From Ricinus communis (taxonomy: Eukaryota > Streptophyta > Magnoliopsida > Malpighiales > Euphorbiaceae): DNA of 64,000 nucleotides. A program made the position numbers and the translations under genes. The notes beneath the pieces were generated by a model, which did no database searches, was not told where the DNA came from, and worked only from the letters and a program-made list of their open reading frames with translations. Location: NCBI RefSeq assembly GCF_019578655.1, contig NC_063261.1, forward strand, positions 5,092,446-5,156,445, written 5' to 3'. Every line of letters begins with the position of its first letter. The stretch's first letter is position 1. This document shows, in pieces, positions 45,639 through 58,113 of this stretch.

Positions 45639-47154
45639 TCATGCAGTACTGCGACAATCCTTCAAGTACGGATGGCGGAGTGCTGCATCAGCAGTAATTC
45701 TTTCTGCCGGATTTATGCAGAGCATTTTCTGTTCACAGAGGAAGATTTGTCAATGTTTGACTGATTGCCACAATATAGGAATAAGGCAAAAATCATACTC
45801 ACAGTAAGAAGATCAAAGCCAGCATCTTCAATGACAGTAGAGTGGTATGGTAACAATGCCTTCTTTATATATGGTAACATAGCAAACTGCAAGGAGAAAA
45901 GGAAATAAGATGGTAAAATAGCAAAATATCTCTAAAAGATTTAAGTATGAAGTAAAAATTGTGTTACCCGGCTAGTGTGAAGATCATAAAATTGCAATGA
46001 AGACACTCCTGGCCAAGTTTCATTAGTTGGCACACCAAAATACCTTCACAAGATAGAAATATAATGTCAAAGAGAGAATAAAGCTAAAAAGTTTTTTTTT
46101 TTTTTAATATAATCAAGACAGGAAAAGGGAATATGTAACTAGCACCTGAATATTTCAAACAGTGTCTGATAATCTGTCAGTCCAGAGAACAGTGGTTTTG
46201 ACATGAACATCTCATAAAATATACAGCCAGCAGCCCAGATGTCCACTGAACCAGAATATTCAGTTGAGCCGAGTATGGTTTCAGGTGCTCTGTATATCAG
46301 ACTATTTACCTGAGACTGATTAGCAAATACCATTTCTGAATCAAATTATGTGAATGGGTCTTTCAATTCACACACACAAGTTGTACATAACAAAGAAAAT
46401 TAAGATGTTGGAAAGCAGAAAAAGGGTTGCAAAAGCGAAGAATATTACTGTGACAATACGTATTGCCCTTTCCCCAAAATCAGCAATCTTCACTGTGCCT
46501 CTTCTCATATCTACCAGGATCCTGTTGCGCTTCAAATCTAGACCAAATACTGTGCGTGAATGATAGTAGGAAAGGCCACTTAGAATCTGGAAAAGAATAG
46601 CCTGCAAAGAAATAAAATGGCATCAGGTTCTAATGCGTTAACTAAAAATAATCTGCTAACTTGATATATGCAAAATGCCATAAACCTTAAACTCACTCTA
46701 TGATGAGCAGCCACGTCTCTTGGTTGCTTGCGGATGCAATCATGCAAATTGTTGTCCATAAACTCAAAAACCAGGTCCAAATTCTTCTCGGCATTATTCA
46801 CCTCAAGCAACCTGCTTCCAATAAAATGAGAGGCATCCAGAAAATGACATCTAGAAAACACAGGCGAGAGAGTTACTTGGCAATGTTTGGGTGGTCGAAC
46901 TCTTGTAGTAGAGAGATCTCTTTTAACAGTGGGCCTGGAATTCCTTCAAGTGCATCAGGAATGGCAATTCTCTTTACTACTTCAACTTTGAAAGTTCTTG
47001 TATCACGGCATTTGTAAAGCATACATTTGTAGTCTCCTCTTGCAATATAATCAATTTCTTCGTACTGCAAAAATCAACATCGACACATATCAATACCAAA
47101 GTATAAGGTTAGAAAACAGGAACAAACTATAGGTCCCTTTACCTGCTTGGTCAT
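45639..47154 (-). CDS. CDK-like protein kinase gene, 8 coding exons, possibly a pseudokinase
   Basis: Exons 47154-47143, 47064-46877, 46811-46697, 46601-46449, 46309-46146, 46043-45968, 45886-45803 and 45728-45639 all have GT-AG borders and join without a stop. They give 293 residues, the length of plant CDKA proteins. Matches: EISLLQEFDHPNI, LVFEFMDNNLHDCI, DLKRNRILVD, KIADFGERA, LIYRAPETILGS, DIWAAGCIFYEMF, ETWPGVSSL, KMLCINPAERITADAALRHP. The ATP-site Lys, the helix-C Glu, the catalytic Asp and DFG are kept. The Gly loop is IARGDYK instead of IGEGTYG, PSTAIRE is PGPLLKE, HRDLKPQN is GLDLKRNR (the Mg-binding Asn is lost), and the activation segment is about 7 residues shorter and lacks the THE stretch. 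An alternative intron 4 (exon 4 ending 46460, exon 5 starting 46335) is also in frame and adds 5 residues. Kinase activity is doubtful. Confidence 0.85.
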
Positions 47155-48400
47155 GATTTCAGATCAAACTTGTTCCACACTGTCAATTAAAGAAGAGAAA
47201 CAAGAAGATTATTGTTAACTTTCATGGTACAAATTTCAGAAATTAAAAAGACTCTTGAGCTATTCCAGCTCATAACATATATAGTTAAGGCTGTAAAGAT
47301 TAATACAGGATATGATTTGACCCCCGACTTTAGTTTTTATTCAAAGAATGAAATTCAAGGAAACAAACAAAAATAGCTACTAATGATCATTTAAAACCAG
47401 CAAGATGTAATTCTTCATGATCATAATCAGGATAAGCCATTTCTTCAACTTATGAAGTAGAAGTTTCCCTTCTCAAAATTCCGATCAAATCCACAACCAT
47501 TTATTTTCCATATAAACCTAATCTTTAAATCCACAAGAACCTAAGTCTTTCAAGAACCCATTTCTTGAATAATTGAAATTACTAAATAAAATGAAGAACT
47601 AGAGAAAGAACCGTAAGTTCTGTATAATAAACAGAAGACACTATTTCATGGGGAAGAAAAGAAAGAAAGATCCCTAGTTTTGTTAACCAAATCAAAACCC
47701 ACTTGTTTGGCAAGTATTTCAAGTTAGAGAAAAACAAAAGTAGGCACTTTGACATGATTTGTTGCATATGATTTAATTCCAAACAATGCAAAATCTTCTC
47801 AAAGAATGAATTAAGTATAACATTAAACTTGAAGCAATTGGGAAACTCTGGAACTTGAACTGAATCGAACCCATAAAAAACAATCAAGAAAATGGGATAT
47901 AGCTACAGTAAAAAAAGAAAGAACCACAGTTTTCTTGACCAATCTAATACTTGTTTCAAAGGCATGCATTTTGAAACAACATGAATCCTTCATCAAAAAG
48001 ATTGACTTGATTTTGTTGCATGTGATTTAATTTCCAAACAATGCATTATCTTTTCAAGAAATGAAGCAAAAAATCAAACTCCACGTACCATTTTCATTTA
48101 AGAAAAAGAACTCGAAGGAAAAAACTAAAATGAAGGACTAAACACAAACTCAAGAATCATAACCGTAGTAAAAGAAGAGATCAAGCACTGAAACCGACAT
48201 CAAATCTGAAGCAATTGTGCAAATCTTGAGCTTGAATTAAATTGAACCCACAAAAGTAATAATAAAAAAAATGAGATACAGCTAGAGAGAAAAAAGTACG
48301 AGGTCCGGTTGTGGTGATAAGAAACGGTTTTTGCCGCCCAAATAAGTGGCAGTTATTATGTATGTGCGAGTTCAGGGGGTCTAGCTGTTCATCCAATCAG
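47155..48400 (-). promoter_or_regulatory. upstream region of the CDK-like gene with an internal duplication
   Basis: No other protein is supported. Two diverged tandem copies of about 360 bp are visible (about 47575-47890 and 47895-48260), sharing 'ttgttgcat(a/g)tgatttaat', 'ccaaacaatgca', 'gaagcaattg' and 'gcttgaa(c/t)t(g/a)aat(c/t)gaacccac'. The region probably holds the 5' UTR and promoter. No clear TATA box was fixed. Confidence 0.5.
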
Positions 48401-49166
48401 AATTTTAGATTACGTTTACTTGCAAGGTCAATAGACCTGAGCTCAGCCCATTCTGTTGAGGGGTTATCGATGTAGTACAAGTCCACAAAAAAAAAAAAAA
48501 CAAAATATATATATATATAAAAGGTTGTAACTTGCTAACTCTCTTCATAAAAATTATTTTAGAATGTTTAAATCATTTCTTTAATTTGTGGTGAGTTCTA
48601 GACTTTAAAAAATTTATGACTTAAAATTTATAATTTAGATTTTAATAAAATACTATTAAAATGTAATATAATTATATTGAAGAGATATATCATAGAACAG
48701 TTTAAAATTTTATATATATACTCTCATGGATTTAATTATTTTTCTTTTTCTTCTATAATCTTTTGTGGTTATATAAAATTTTCTAATAATTTTTTAATCT
48801 TTTGTATATTTCCTATATAAAAACTAAAAGAAAAGATTGATAATTGACATATTTTTTTTGCTTGGAATTTATTTATATATATAATTTATTTCTTAATTAT
48901 ATAGTAAAACATGTAGGTTAATATCTAATTTATATAACTATTTTGTTCATATAAAATGACTTCCGCCCAAAAGGCAAGCATTAGACTAAATTAAATGTTA
49001 CTATAAAATAAACAAAGTTAGCTTCAAGGATGTAATTTTTATGTAATTCAAATTTTAGGAATGTAATTGAGCTACTTTAAAATTTAAGGGTTTAATTGCA
49101 CTTTGACTAAAAGTTGAAAGGCTTATATATATATTTGGCTATGTACATCTTGCTATAATATATATG

Positions 49167-49214
<48 letters not shown>

Positions 49215-49509
49215 CAATCTCTTACTTTCTTTTTTTTAATAACTTTTAGGACTTTTTTGACATAAAATTATTTTAACTTTTATAAAAAATAATTTTATTT
49301 TTTTATTTTTAAAACCATATAAAAACAAGTGATAAAAAAAATATAAGAAATATAACTTTTGAAATAGTATTACAATAATTTGTAATCTTATCTTTAAAAA
49401 CTTCAAAAAGTATGCTCAAAATAATTATTTTAATTTGTTAAGAAGTTTCAAGATTATGTATTATTTAGGTCAGTAATTTTTGTTTGATTATATTAAATTT
49501 TTAATTTAA
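48401..49509. other. AT-rich intergenic sequence
   Basis: Low-complexity AT-rich sequence with a poly(A)/(TA) stretch at 48488-48520 and a long (TA)n microsatellite at 49171-49213. No gene seen. Confidence 0.75.
49171..49213. repeat. (TA)n microsatellite
   Basis: Uninterrupted AT/TA dinucleotides. Confidence 0.95.
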
Positions 49510-49518
49510 TAGTTTAAT

Positions 49519-50631
49519 GGGTTAAATACTATTTATTTTCTGAGATTTGGTCTAATACATAACACAGTTTCTGTATTCTTTTATTACATTAAAACCCCCT
49601 TCAATTTTAATAAAACTAACTATTACCTCCTTCTGTGTTAGTTTAAAGACTAAATTAATAATCTAATATTACAATTGGATCATTAAACTTATTATCAAGT
49701 ATCAAACTCGTCCAAAAGTTAATTTAATTATCAAATTAGATTAAAATATTATTTTTAACACAAGTTACTTTTAGCGTATAATTAAACTAATAAATTTAAT
49801 ATTTTTTTACTTTTTATATCTTTTATTTGTTAGAATAATTTAATTCTAAAAAGATTTAGACATTAAAAACACTTATTTTTATTTAATATTATTAAATTAC
49901 TTTATAGTTTAATTTTAAATATTTAAATAAAATAAATAGTTAAAGTTATTATTCTTATTACATGCTAAAATTAAACTATATTAAAAATAAAAAATTTATT
50001 CGTATTAAACTCATTTGAATGGTTAATAAAAAAATTTATTTTAACATACATGATTTTCATGATCTTTTTCATTGATAGTAGAATTGTCAACTTGGAGTCT
50101 AGATTATTTCACTAGATTAAGATATGATTGTTTAATTTAATTTTTAATTTTTATATAATTTAACTATAATATATAATAAAAACAACAATAAAATGATATT
50201 TTCTAATTAGAAATGTTTATTTTATATTAGTAACTAAATTAAATTATATAGTAATTTAATAATAATATTATAAATATAAATAGTTTTAAAATTTTAAATT
50301 TGTTTGAATTAAATTATATTAAAAACAAAAAATTAGAGCAAGAAAGAGAACATTAGATTTATTATTTTAATTAGACACAAAAACTAACTTATGCTAAATT
50401 AGGATCTTACTCTAATTTAATAATAAAATCAATTTTGGACGAGTTTGATACTAAATAATAAGTTTAAGGATCAAATTATAATCTTAAATTACCAGTTTAG
50501 TCTTTAGACTAATATAGAAGAGGTAATAGTTAGTTTTATTAAAACTGAAGGGGATTTTAATGTAATAAAAAAAATATAGGGGCTGACTCATATATTAGAC
50601 CAAATCTCATGGGGTAAATAATATTTAACCC
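49519..50631. mobile_element. Mutator-type MITE with long terminal inverted repeats
   Basis: Terminal inverted repeats of about 230 bp (49519 onward and 50631 backward) start GGGTTAAATA and share 'gagatttggtctaata' and 'ttttaataaaactaactatt'. A perfect 9-bp TSD, TAGTTTAAT, lies at 49510-49518 and 50632-50640. The 1113-bp element is AT-rich and non-coding. The 9-bp TSD and long TIR indicate the Mutator superfamily. Confidence 0.92.
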
Positions 50632-50772
50632 TAGTTTAATTTATAAATTCATATATTAATGTGAATATCTTTTGTGTATCATATAAATTTTCATTATTTA
50701 ATATTTAGTTTTTTCTATTATTTAATACTTTGAATTGTGTTGTTTTAAGATAATCTCTTATCTTTTTATGTT

Positions 50773-50930
50773 ATTTTAAATTTAATTTTTTATATATGTA
50801 ATATTTACAGTTAAAATTAATAATAGTTCATATGCACCAAAGTAATGTAAGATTTTAAATTTAATTTTTTATATATGTAATATTTACAGTTAAAATTAAT
50901 AATAGTTCATATGCACCAAAGTAAGGTAAA
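50773..50930. repeat. 79-bp tandem duplication
   Basis: Two nearly identical adjacent copies ('tttacagttaaaattaataa ... catatgcaccaaagtaa'). Confidence 0.92.
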
Positions 50931-52314
50931 AATGACTGTCATTTTATATATTTTGTAACCCTATCAGTTTTCTTATTTTTTATTTCTTTAATTGACAGTC
51001 ATCTTTAATTACATTGACAAATTAAATGAAGTACAAAACTTAACAATTAACCTTTATGTAAGTTTTTGTATAACAATTTGTCCTATGGGCGGGCACAAAA
51101 ACTAGCCTAAAAGTAAAGGACAAAAACCATAAATGGTGTTTCATTTAAAATGTAAAAGGTCTTTTCTCATAAATATGACAAAAATAGATAATAATTATAA
51201 AAATATTTAAAAAATTATTGACAAATATATTATAGAATAGAATTTTATTATAAACATATTCAAATCTTGTTTCTTTAAAAGAATAAGAATAAAAGAATAA
51301 AAATAATCATAATCAAGAATAAAAATATTAAATTCAAGAATTAAATAAGAAAACTAAACTAGTTGCAGAAATAAATTAACACAAGAAACCGACCAACAAT
51401 ATTAATTTTAGAAGTGATTCCAACGTCAAAATCATCATTGACCATTACAACAAACTCGAGTATTAAGGACCAAAATTCTTTTCTCCAAAACTTCCAGTTC
51501 TGTCATGTGAGCTCCCACCGATGCTCAAAGTGGTATTGCGACCATGGTACTCATGGACGAAGGGGGAAGGAATGGATTTGTCACTTCTTTAGGAAATACA
51601 GGATACTATCATACAGATAGATTCTAGAAAAGATCATTGATTCGTCATTCGGACAATAACTGCGAGAGAAAATAATATGGATTTAGACAACTGCTCGATT
51701 CCTTACAGAGAGATTAAACGCCTCCACTCATTTCATAAAAATTTAGATTCAAGAAGTTAGGTAAGAATTGAGAAGGTATTAGAACCCCAACTCCTATAGG
51801 CATTGGTCCAATCTCTATTTGAATTTACAGTATCCATTAATGTTATAGATATTAACTTAGTTGACCTAGTCCATTCAGATTTTATTTCATACGACCAATT
51901 TTATCTTCTTTAGTATGTGGGATGGGATTGGAAATCTATAAATCATAATTGCACCTCTCTAGGTTTATTTTATCTTTAAGCATGTGAGGAGATCCAAAAA
52001 AAATATTCACCCTTAATTTCTACCAATTTTATCTTTTAAGTATGTTGGATGAATTGCAAATAAATAAATAAAATTGAATCTAATAGAAATGGGAAAATTA
52101 AAGGGGAATCATAATACAGTTTGAATATAATGAAAAAGAAAAGAATCTAATATACTTATCCTATTCTAATGTAAAAGGTAAAAGGAAGTCTCTGAAGTGC
52201 TCACATCCCTGCATCTTTGAAGAAGACCTGATTAATAGTGTGACGAAAACTACGAAAGCTCAAAGACATAACTAAATACTCACGTGCTTCTACACATACC
52301 CTTAAAATGAGGGT
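50931..52314. other. unassigned intergenic sequence
   Basis: AT-rich; an ORF at 51414-51620 shows no recognisable motif. Nothing else seen. Confidence 0.6.
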
Positions 52315-54839
52315 TGTCCCTTGATGCACTAAGAAGGAGGATTGAATTTGTGTATATAAGGTTAATGAGAAATTAAAAGATTAGATAGAAGATAAAGAAA
52401 AATCAACATAAAAATTTATAGTGGTTCAGGTATTAACCAACCCTATATCCACTCCTTAACCTACAATTGGTATTTCATTATCAATAGTCCTTTTATGGGG
52501 GGTGCAAGATCAAACCCAAGTATTTCCAAGCTCACGCTCAAATTTTTTCTTAAGAGTTTTTCCAAACTCAGCCCCAAACTTAGCATTTAGGCTTACACCA
52601 AATCTTATAATAGTTTTTATTTATAGGCCAACTCTCAAACCATTTGCCAAGTGTTTAAGGCTAACACTCAACCTTTATAAGTATTTTATGGGCCATACCC
52701 AACCCTTTATAATACAATAAAATGTAGAAAGATGAGAATTCACTTTGCAAGAGTTTGAGCACTTAGAGAATTGAAAAACCATTCTCTAAGTCTTTAAAAT
52801 GGGAATTTAGATATATATAAACCTCTTAGAGATGTCAGAAATAGCCCATACTTTGTTAAATACAAAGTAAAGGTGATTTAGCAAAAAGAAACTTTCGCGC
52901 TTTTTTAATATAGTCGTTGGAACTCCAATGGCTCTTGAGAAGCACCCTCGAGGTTGCTTGAAGCATATCTAGAAGTGCAACCGTGCTTAAGCTCGTGCTG
53001 CTCTTTGCTATATTTTATCTTTCTCTTCAATAGGAGATGCCTTTGCACTCTGGAAGTGCTCTTACGCTACATAAAAAAGGACTCTTTGACTGCCATGTGT
53101 CAATGTCTAACTAGGAGGCTTCTAAGTGACTTTGAAAAAAGCGCCTCTATGCCTTTGAAAGCGTCCTCGTGCTTTTAAAAGCGCATAGGTACTTTTACAG
53201 GTTCAACAATGCTATTGATTTTCTCTAAGTCCTTTTGTCCAATGCTTAAGCCATTTTAATACTATCTAATAGACACTTAAAATATAAATTATTACTACTC
53301 AATTTGATTGTTAAGATCAAAATCAAGGATTTCTAAAGTCATTAAATGACTTAGGCTTCCAAATATTGAAGGCGGTGGAAAGATGTTGAATTCTTTCACA
53401 TTCTTCTCTTGATAAAGAGCTCTAGAGAATTATCATTGCTCTTTTATTTTTCCATTGGCTCTTCTATGAGCCTCAACCCGTTCATCTCTATCAAGAGAAA
53501 TCTCTACACCATCTTCTTACTTTATTGGAGGCTTCCACACCTTCCTAACAAAGTCCCAAATATCCACCACATCACTATCTAAATATATTTCCATTTTGTA
53601 CTTCCAATGGGCATAATCAAACCCACCAAAGAATGGTCTAAGGTGGTGCACTATTTCATTGGTCATTGTAATCTTTAACTCTTGTGTTTAAGCTTGATAA
53701 AGAGTACTTGGCTTTGATACCATTTATTGTTCCTTGATGTACCAAAAAGGGAGCATCGAATTGGTATATGGAAGGTTAATGATAAATTAAAAATTCAATC
53801 AAAAGATTAAATAGAAGATAAAAAAATCAATATAAAGATTTATAATGGTTCGAGTATTAACTAACCCTACATATACTCTCTAACCTATAATTGGGTATTT
53901 CATTATCAATGATCCTTTTGTAGGTGCAAGATTAAACCCAAGTGTTTCTAAGCTCATACTCAAACTTTTTCTTAGGAGTTTTTCCAAGCTCATACCAAAC
54001 CTTACAAGAGTTTTTCTTCCTAGACTAACTCTCAAACTCTTTTCGAAGTGTTTAAGGCTAACATTAATAACATTTACAAGTGTTTTATAGGTCACACTCA
54101 ACCCTTTATAAGATCATAAAATATACAAAGATAAGAAATCACTTTGCAAGGGTTTAGGCACTTAAAAAATTGAACAACCATTGTCTAAGTCTTTAGGAGG
54201 CGTATTTATATACATACCAACCTCTTAGAGACGTTACAGATAGCCCATACTTAATTAAATGCAAATTAAAGATGATTTGGAAAAAGCAACTTTCTGCCAG
54301 AGAAGTGCCCTGGCACTTTGAAAACGCCCCGGCGCTTTCTGAATATAGTCATTGGAACTCTAATAGCTCTTGACATATGGCTAGTTTTAAGGGATGACAA
54401 CACAATGGTTATTGACTCAGTATTTAATGTGAATGCCGCCCCCGTGCTGGAGAAGCGCCTCGCGATTGCTTAAAGCACGCTTAGAAGCGCGACCGCGCTT
54501 GAGCTTGCGCTACTCTTTGCCATATTCTGTCTCTCTTCAATATAAGGTGCCCTTGCACTTTACAAGCATAAGACTCTTTGACTGTCAAGTGTTAATGTTT
54601 GATTAGGAGGTTTCTAGGTGACTTTTAAGAGAAGCGCTCCCATGCTTTTGAAAGTGCCTGGGTGCTTTTACAACTTCAACCATGCTATTTGATTTTCTCT
54701 AAGACCTTTTGTCCAATGCTTAAGCCACTTTAACACTATACAATAGACACTCAAAATATGAAATTAGTACTACTCAATTTGATTGTCAAGATCAAAATCA
54801 ATGACTCCTAAAGTCATGAAATCACTTAGGCTAATAACA
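52315..54839 (-). mobile_element. short Copia-derived element with ~1.05-kb LTRs and ~0.4-kb interior
   Basis: Long direct repeats at about 52315-53361 and 53727-54839 share the start 'cttgatg(c/t)ac', 'agattaaatagaagat' and 'gaatagctct'-type blocks. On the minus strand the right copy ends ..GGAACA and is followed by a PBS-like TGGTATCAAAGCC (about 53715) and the start of a gag. The interior is only about 370 bp. No matching TSD was found (AGGGT left, GGCGT right), so the exact ends are uncertain. Confidence 0.7.
53362..53670 (-). pseudogene. truncated Copia gag in the short element
   Basis: The minus strand encodes MTNEIVHHLRPFFGGFDYAH, then WKYKMEIYLDSDVVDIWDFV, the usual F-x-G-x-(N/D)-Y-x-x-W-K start of Copia gag. 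After about 50 codons the frame is broken and sequence runs straight into the LTR. No protease, RT or integrase. Confidence 0.7.
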
Positions 54840-55081
54840 GGCGTCCTTACCCTAAATACATGTGATACTTTACAATTCATGCATGGAATAAAGACATGCA
54901 TCTTCACGATATGGACGTTCATAATTACCTTAATGTGCACATCTATATCCCTTATATACCAAGCCTTTAACCTCCAGCTTTTATATAGAATCATTTATGA
55001 CCATGAATAGTTCACTACATACTTTAAATACTCATGATATAACTCATGTTGGAATCGAAAAGAGAAGTAATATAGTACATA
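54840..55081. other. unassigned intergenic sequence
   Basis: No motif recognised. It ends with the TSD ACATA at 55077-55081. Confidence 0.6.
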
Positions 55082-58022
55082 TGTCACGACCCGATCTGTA
55101 GGCCCGTGACCGGCACTAGGGAATGGGTAGGCTTAAGGCCACCAAATCCCGTAGTAAGCCTAACAATTCACTAACTCACTCAAATTGAATTCCGGACTCA
55201 ATCTAAAGCACTTTTTCCATAATTAATCTTAAATTAACGGGTACCATAAATTAAATTTGTTCCGCCAGCATAATTAGGTGAGACTTGAATTTATATAAAA
55301 TTACAAACTGATAAGTCTAAAATTTCTACTACGGAGAATCTAAAATCTTACAAGTCAAACATAGCAAAATCAATTACATCAACCCGATGATGAAAGAGTC
55401 GGGCTGTTAGATAAGAACTGCGGGAAGACTAACAATCACCTAAAAAACAGTGAAATTGAGAATGTATATCTCGAGAGAGTTAAAATCATATATCCCAAAA
55501 ATGAATATAAACACTTCAATAAAATATTTGCTTAATTTAAAATAAAAATACATGTCATGCTATGCTTCTGCAAAATAAAATAAAATAATTTTTTATTTCA
55601 TACTACGGAACAGAGTACCTCAGTAGAACCCTAATCCCAACACTAACATCTCGACTCTTTCATTCCAACAGAACTTGTGCCTAGAGTGCGAAGTTCGACT
55701 AGGGTCCTTAACTCTAGTACGGTCACTTAATTATCACTATCAGTCTTAGCCTTTCGGTTCTCTTACTCCAATAAGACTGGCGCCCAGAGAGCGAAGCAAC
55801 CAGGATCCTTAAGTCCAGTAGTCTGGTCACTTAGGTTTCCAAATAAGCCAGTGCCTAGAGAGCAATGCTTGACCAAGGACCTTTACTCTGACAAACTCAC
55901 TCTACGCAGCCCATAGAGCAATGCTCGACCAAGGCAAGTCCTAAATTTACCTTTTTAAATTTACCCTTTTTACTATCTGTCTCAGATTCCTACCGGTGCA
56001 CACGCGGTCCTGATGCAACCCATCAAGTGGCATGTTCTACTGCCGCCCCATCCCGAGTCAACTCGCAATCAATAAAATCATAATGCAGAAAATAAAACAT
56101 ATATAAATAGTGATTAAATAAATAATTAAAATATTAAATTATGCAATTAGAATTATTTCGTAAAATCTCAGTATGACACATGTAAACAAATATATGACTT
56201 TAACTCACAACTTTGACGACCTCCTAGCTCTGCTCCGATGCCTCGGGTGGAGCGAGTCAAACTGACAGATTTATCTAATCACGAAAATAATTAAATCGTA
56301 AAACATTTGACAATTAACCATAGGCCTAGACTCCTAGGACTGACTGTCTAAAATTTTTTTGACTCGGGTAAATTCTACTAAAAATCCGGTAGAATCTCCC
56401 CTAAACACGGACGTCTACCCCCCATATTACGGGTCCAGGACCTACCAGAGAAAAATTTCAATTACTCCAACAATTTATTTAACGGGAGTCAGGCCACCAC
56501 ACTATATTTTTTTTCCGACTCCGCCACACAACACAAATCACGATTATTGGCAGACGGTCCGACAAACTATTTATTTTAACTAATAAACCTCAAATAATTT
56601 TTTTAATATTCAACACAATAATTAAATACATAACTTTTTATCAATGAACTTTAAAATATATGGGCTAGAAATTTACGGAGGCGCTTAATCACTCGGTCGA
56701 CTCGCCTCCAGCTACCAGAGTCTGATCGACGATCCGAGCGCACCTACGAACTCAAGATGACGCGCTGATGACGATCCCAGCTTTCGATCTTCCGATCCGA
56801 CCCTCGATCATTCAGAGAGATTTATCGACGATCTCGGCCGTCGATTTTCAAACGGAGTCCGATCACCGCAAAATCGGTGCCATTGAAAGCTTGAGCTGAG
56901 GGGAGTCCGGTTATGTCTTCTGATCAGCCAAAGCTCGCTGGAGCTCGCCATAAAAGTCTGAAAACTCGGCTGCCATCACCTCGCCGGAACTCCTTCCTCT
57001 GGCCACCAAAGCCGACGCCGCTACTCCCAGAAGGAAGCCCTAAACTCACCGGTCATTTTCAGACCAAAATAGTCATCGTTGGCCGCTGGGAACACTCGGA
57101 ATGGCGTTGGAAAGTCGTTGCCTTCCTCCTCGTGATTTCCACCGCCGGGCACCACACTCGGCCTCGTTCGCCTTGACCCGCCCCGATGGTTGGCCACCAC
57201 CGGTTGGATGACGCAGCCGACACCACCTCTCTGCCCTCTCCCTCTTCCCTGACGCTCTTCTCGTTTTCTTCTTCTCCACATCGACTTTTAGTCCTTGAAC
57301 TTTTCTTCTTTACCATTTAGTCCCTCAACTTTTTTAATTACTAACAATTTCACCCTGCAAAATTTCCGATTAACCCTTAAACTTTTTTTAGCTTTTCAAT
57401 TATGCCTCTAACTATTTAATTTGGGTCAAATTACAATTAATGAAAATAGAGAATTATTTATTTACCCTTGCTTTTAAATGTGAAATTACCAAAATACCCT
57501 TACCGACATACTTAATTATAAAAATACCAACCATACAAATTTTCATTAAAACCCTATATTAATAAAATTATATTTTTAATCTTTATTCCAAAATTAATTG
57601 TCAATTTAACCATAACGCTTAATTAATTAAATTAATCAATTAGCTAAATATTTTCCAATTAAAATCAACACCATTTGCTAATTAAGATTTATCATTCCCC
57701 AATAAATTCTTTATAAAAATATTATTTACTAATCTTTTCACGACTTTCAAATATAGAATTTAATTCATATATTCATATTAGGAAAAAATTAAATGACCAA
57801 AAATATAATTTATTTTCCAAAGAATTTACTTAATTAATTTATGAAAAATCAAACTAATTAAACATAGAAAATAACTCCCTTATTCTGTCTAGCATTAAAA
57901 TTCTATTTAATTCATCCCAATTAAACTAATTAAAAAATAATAATATTAATTTAAATAAAAACTCATTTATTAATTATTACTAATATTTTAATATTATTAA
58001 AATAAAAACTCTAAGTATTACG
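55082..58022. mobile_element. solo LTR (TGTCACGACC family), 2.9 kb
   Basis: It begins TGTCACGACCCGAT and ends AAGTATTACG (terminal CA changed to CG). The TSD is ACATA at 55077-55081 and 58023-58027. It is related to 26911-29976 through its first ~1.2 kb and the GC-rich block (56690-57250), but lacks the 894-bp duplication. No internal PBS or coding domain, so a solo LTR is the simplest reading. Confidence 0.82.
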
Positions 58023-58113
58023 ACATAACTCCAAGAAATCTTCACAATATATTTATTCATATACATACAGAACTTCATTTAGGGTTTTGACGTGAAAAGT
58101 GACTATACACACG

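Noticed and set aside
46354..47017. Plus-strand ORFs over the CDK-like exons
   Set aside because: Complement of the minus-strand exons, whose splice-joined frame matches a known kinase fold.
51414..51620. ORF of 68 codons with several Cys/His
   Set aside because: No recognisable family, no codon pattern, no neighbouring exon; most likely chance.
52315..54839. Target-site duplication for the short Copia element
   Set aside because: The bases flanking the likely ends (AGGGT and GGCGT) do not match, so no TSD is claimed.
56913..57316. ORFs on both strands of about 85 codons
   Set aside because: Located in the GC-rich block of the 55082 solo LTR, equivalent to the block at 28540-28980; no motif.
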